Source: Bdellovibrionales bacterium RIFOXYD12_FULL_39_22
Lineage (GTDB): Bacteria > Bdellovibrionota > Bacteriovoracia > Bacteriovoracales > Bacteriovoracaceae
Length of the DNA stretch: 64,000 nucleotides
Assembly (NCBI GenBank): GCA_001770205.1
Contig: MEQL01000041.1
Location: forward strand, 42,666 to 106,665
Reading direction: 5' to 3'
Under the pieces are notes generated by a model. The model was not told the DNA's origin and made no database searches. It saw nothing but the letters and a program-made list of their open reading frames with translations. Shown piece by piece: positions 63,849 to 64,000 of the stretch; the stretch's first letter is position 1; each line of letters starts with the position of its first letter. A program made the translations under genes and the position numbers.

Positions 63849-64000
63849 ATGTTTATGAATAATTCAAAAAATGATAAAAAAAATATATCTGCAGGAATCT
63901 GGGCATACCCCCTATGTCAGGGAACATTGCAGTCTGAAGTTGGAGATAAAAACTTTTCTCAACCATGTGATTTTTACATGGATTGGCATAAAACTAGCTT
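63849..64000 (+). CDS. Unknown protein, 3' end outside window
   Basis: The frame starts at the ATG at 63849 (or 63855), with GGAG four bases upstream, and stays open to the window end: at least 50 codons. The visible part is polar, rich in Asn and Lys, with WAYPLCQGTLQSE and SQPCDFYMDW segments; no signal peptide is visible. It continues the accessory cluster. Family not recognised. Confidence 0.5.
   Translation, partial: MFMNNSKNDKKNISAGIWAYPLCQGTLQSEVGDKNFSQPCDFYMDWHKTS

Overview
The window is about 64 kb of an AT-rich Gram-negative chromosome. It encodes many lipoproteins and outer-membrane beta-barrels, an Mla-type lipid transporter, Tat secretion, several secreted peptidases, FHA and receiver proteins, and very little classical metabolism. 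This mix, with the style of the surface proteins, suggests a predatory or environmental member of the Bdellovibrionota (Bdellovibrio/Bacteriovorax relatives). That is an inference from gene content; no rRNA or other phylogenetic marker was compared. The tetranucleotide GGCC is strikingly common throughout, at roughly one per 70-90 bases in the core genes I counted by eye.

Layout. 1-10.4 kb: envelope proteins, including a 2005-residue lipoprotein with nine Ig-like repeats and fourteen RCC1 repeats. 10.4-14.9 kb: a leftward operon of MlaE-, MlaF- and MlaD-like proteins, a TPR-like lipoprotein and a FadL-type porin. 15-16.1 kb: tatB, tatA and a convergent tatC. 16.2-18.8 kb: oxyR divergent from a rubrerythrin / rubredoxin / ferredoxin-NADP reductase operon, a self-contained peroxide-reducing chain. 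18.8-25.8 kb: a lipoprotein, an RND-type exporter with two FHA proteins, a nitroreductase, a lytic transglycosylase and a small Cys-pair protein.

26.8-37.4 kb is the standout. A ten-gene block is bracketed by a perfect 36-bp direct repeat. The left copy is the 3' end of an alpha/beta-hydrolase gene and the right copy is intergenic. Inside are an exported YiiX-like papain-fold protein, an AMP-forming acyl ligase, FabL- and FabG-type reductases, a ketosynthase, an acyl carrier protein, a ketosynthase-like protein without the catalytic Cys (chain-length-factor-like), a FabZ-like dehydratase, an asparagine-synthase-type amidotransferase and a second alpha/beta-hydrolase. Together these form a complete reductive acyl-chain assembly line with an ATP-dependent amidation step, in a genomic-island-like setting. 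I cannot name its product.

37.4-61.3 kb returns to ordinary chromosome: a gluzincin-like peptidase, GNAT, P-loop kinase, two receiver proteins, an adenosine-deaminase-like enzyme, an aminotransferase, a trypsin-like protease, a coiled-coil lipoprotein, a FecR-like protein, dnaE, a pair of FlgT/CsgG-like proteins, ppdK, queC, a phosphohexomutase, a ferredoxin and a putative Na+/H+ antiporter. A tRNA-Pro(GGG) lies at 61.4 kb, followed by a hairpin, a three-copy 11-bp repeat and an accessory-looking cluster (papain-like protease, AraC-type regulator, small secreted proteins) that runs off the right end. I found no transposase, integrase, CRISPR array or rRNA.
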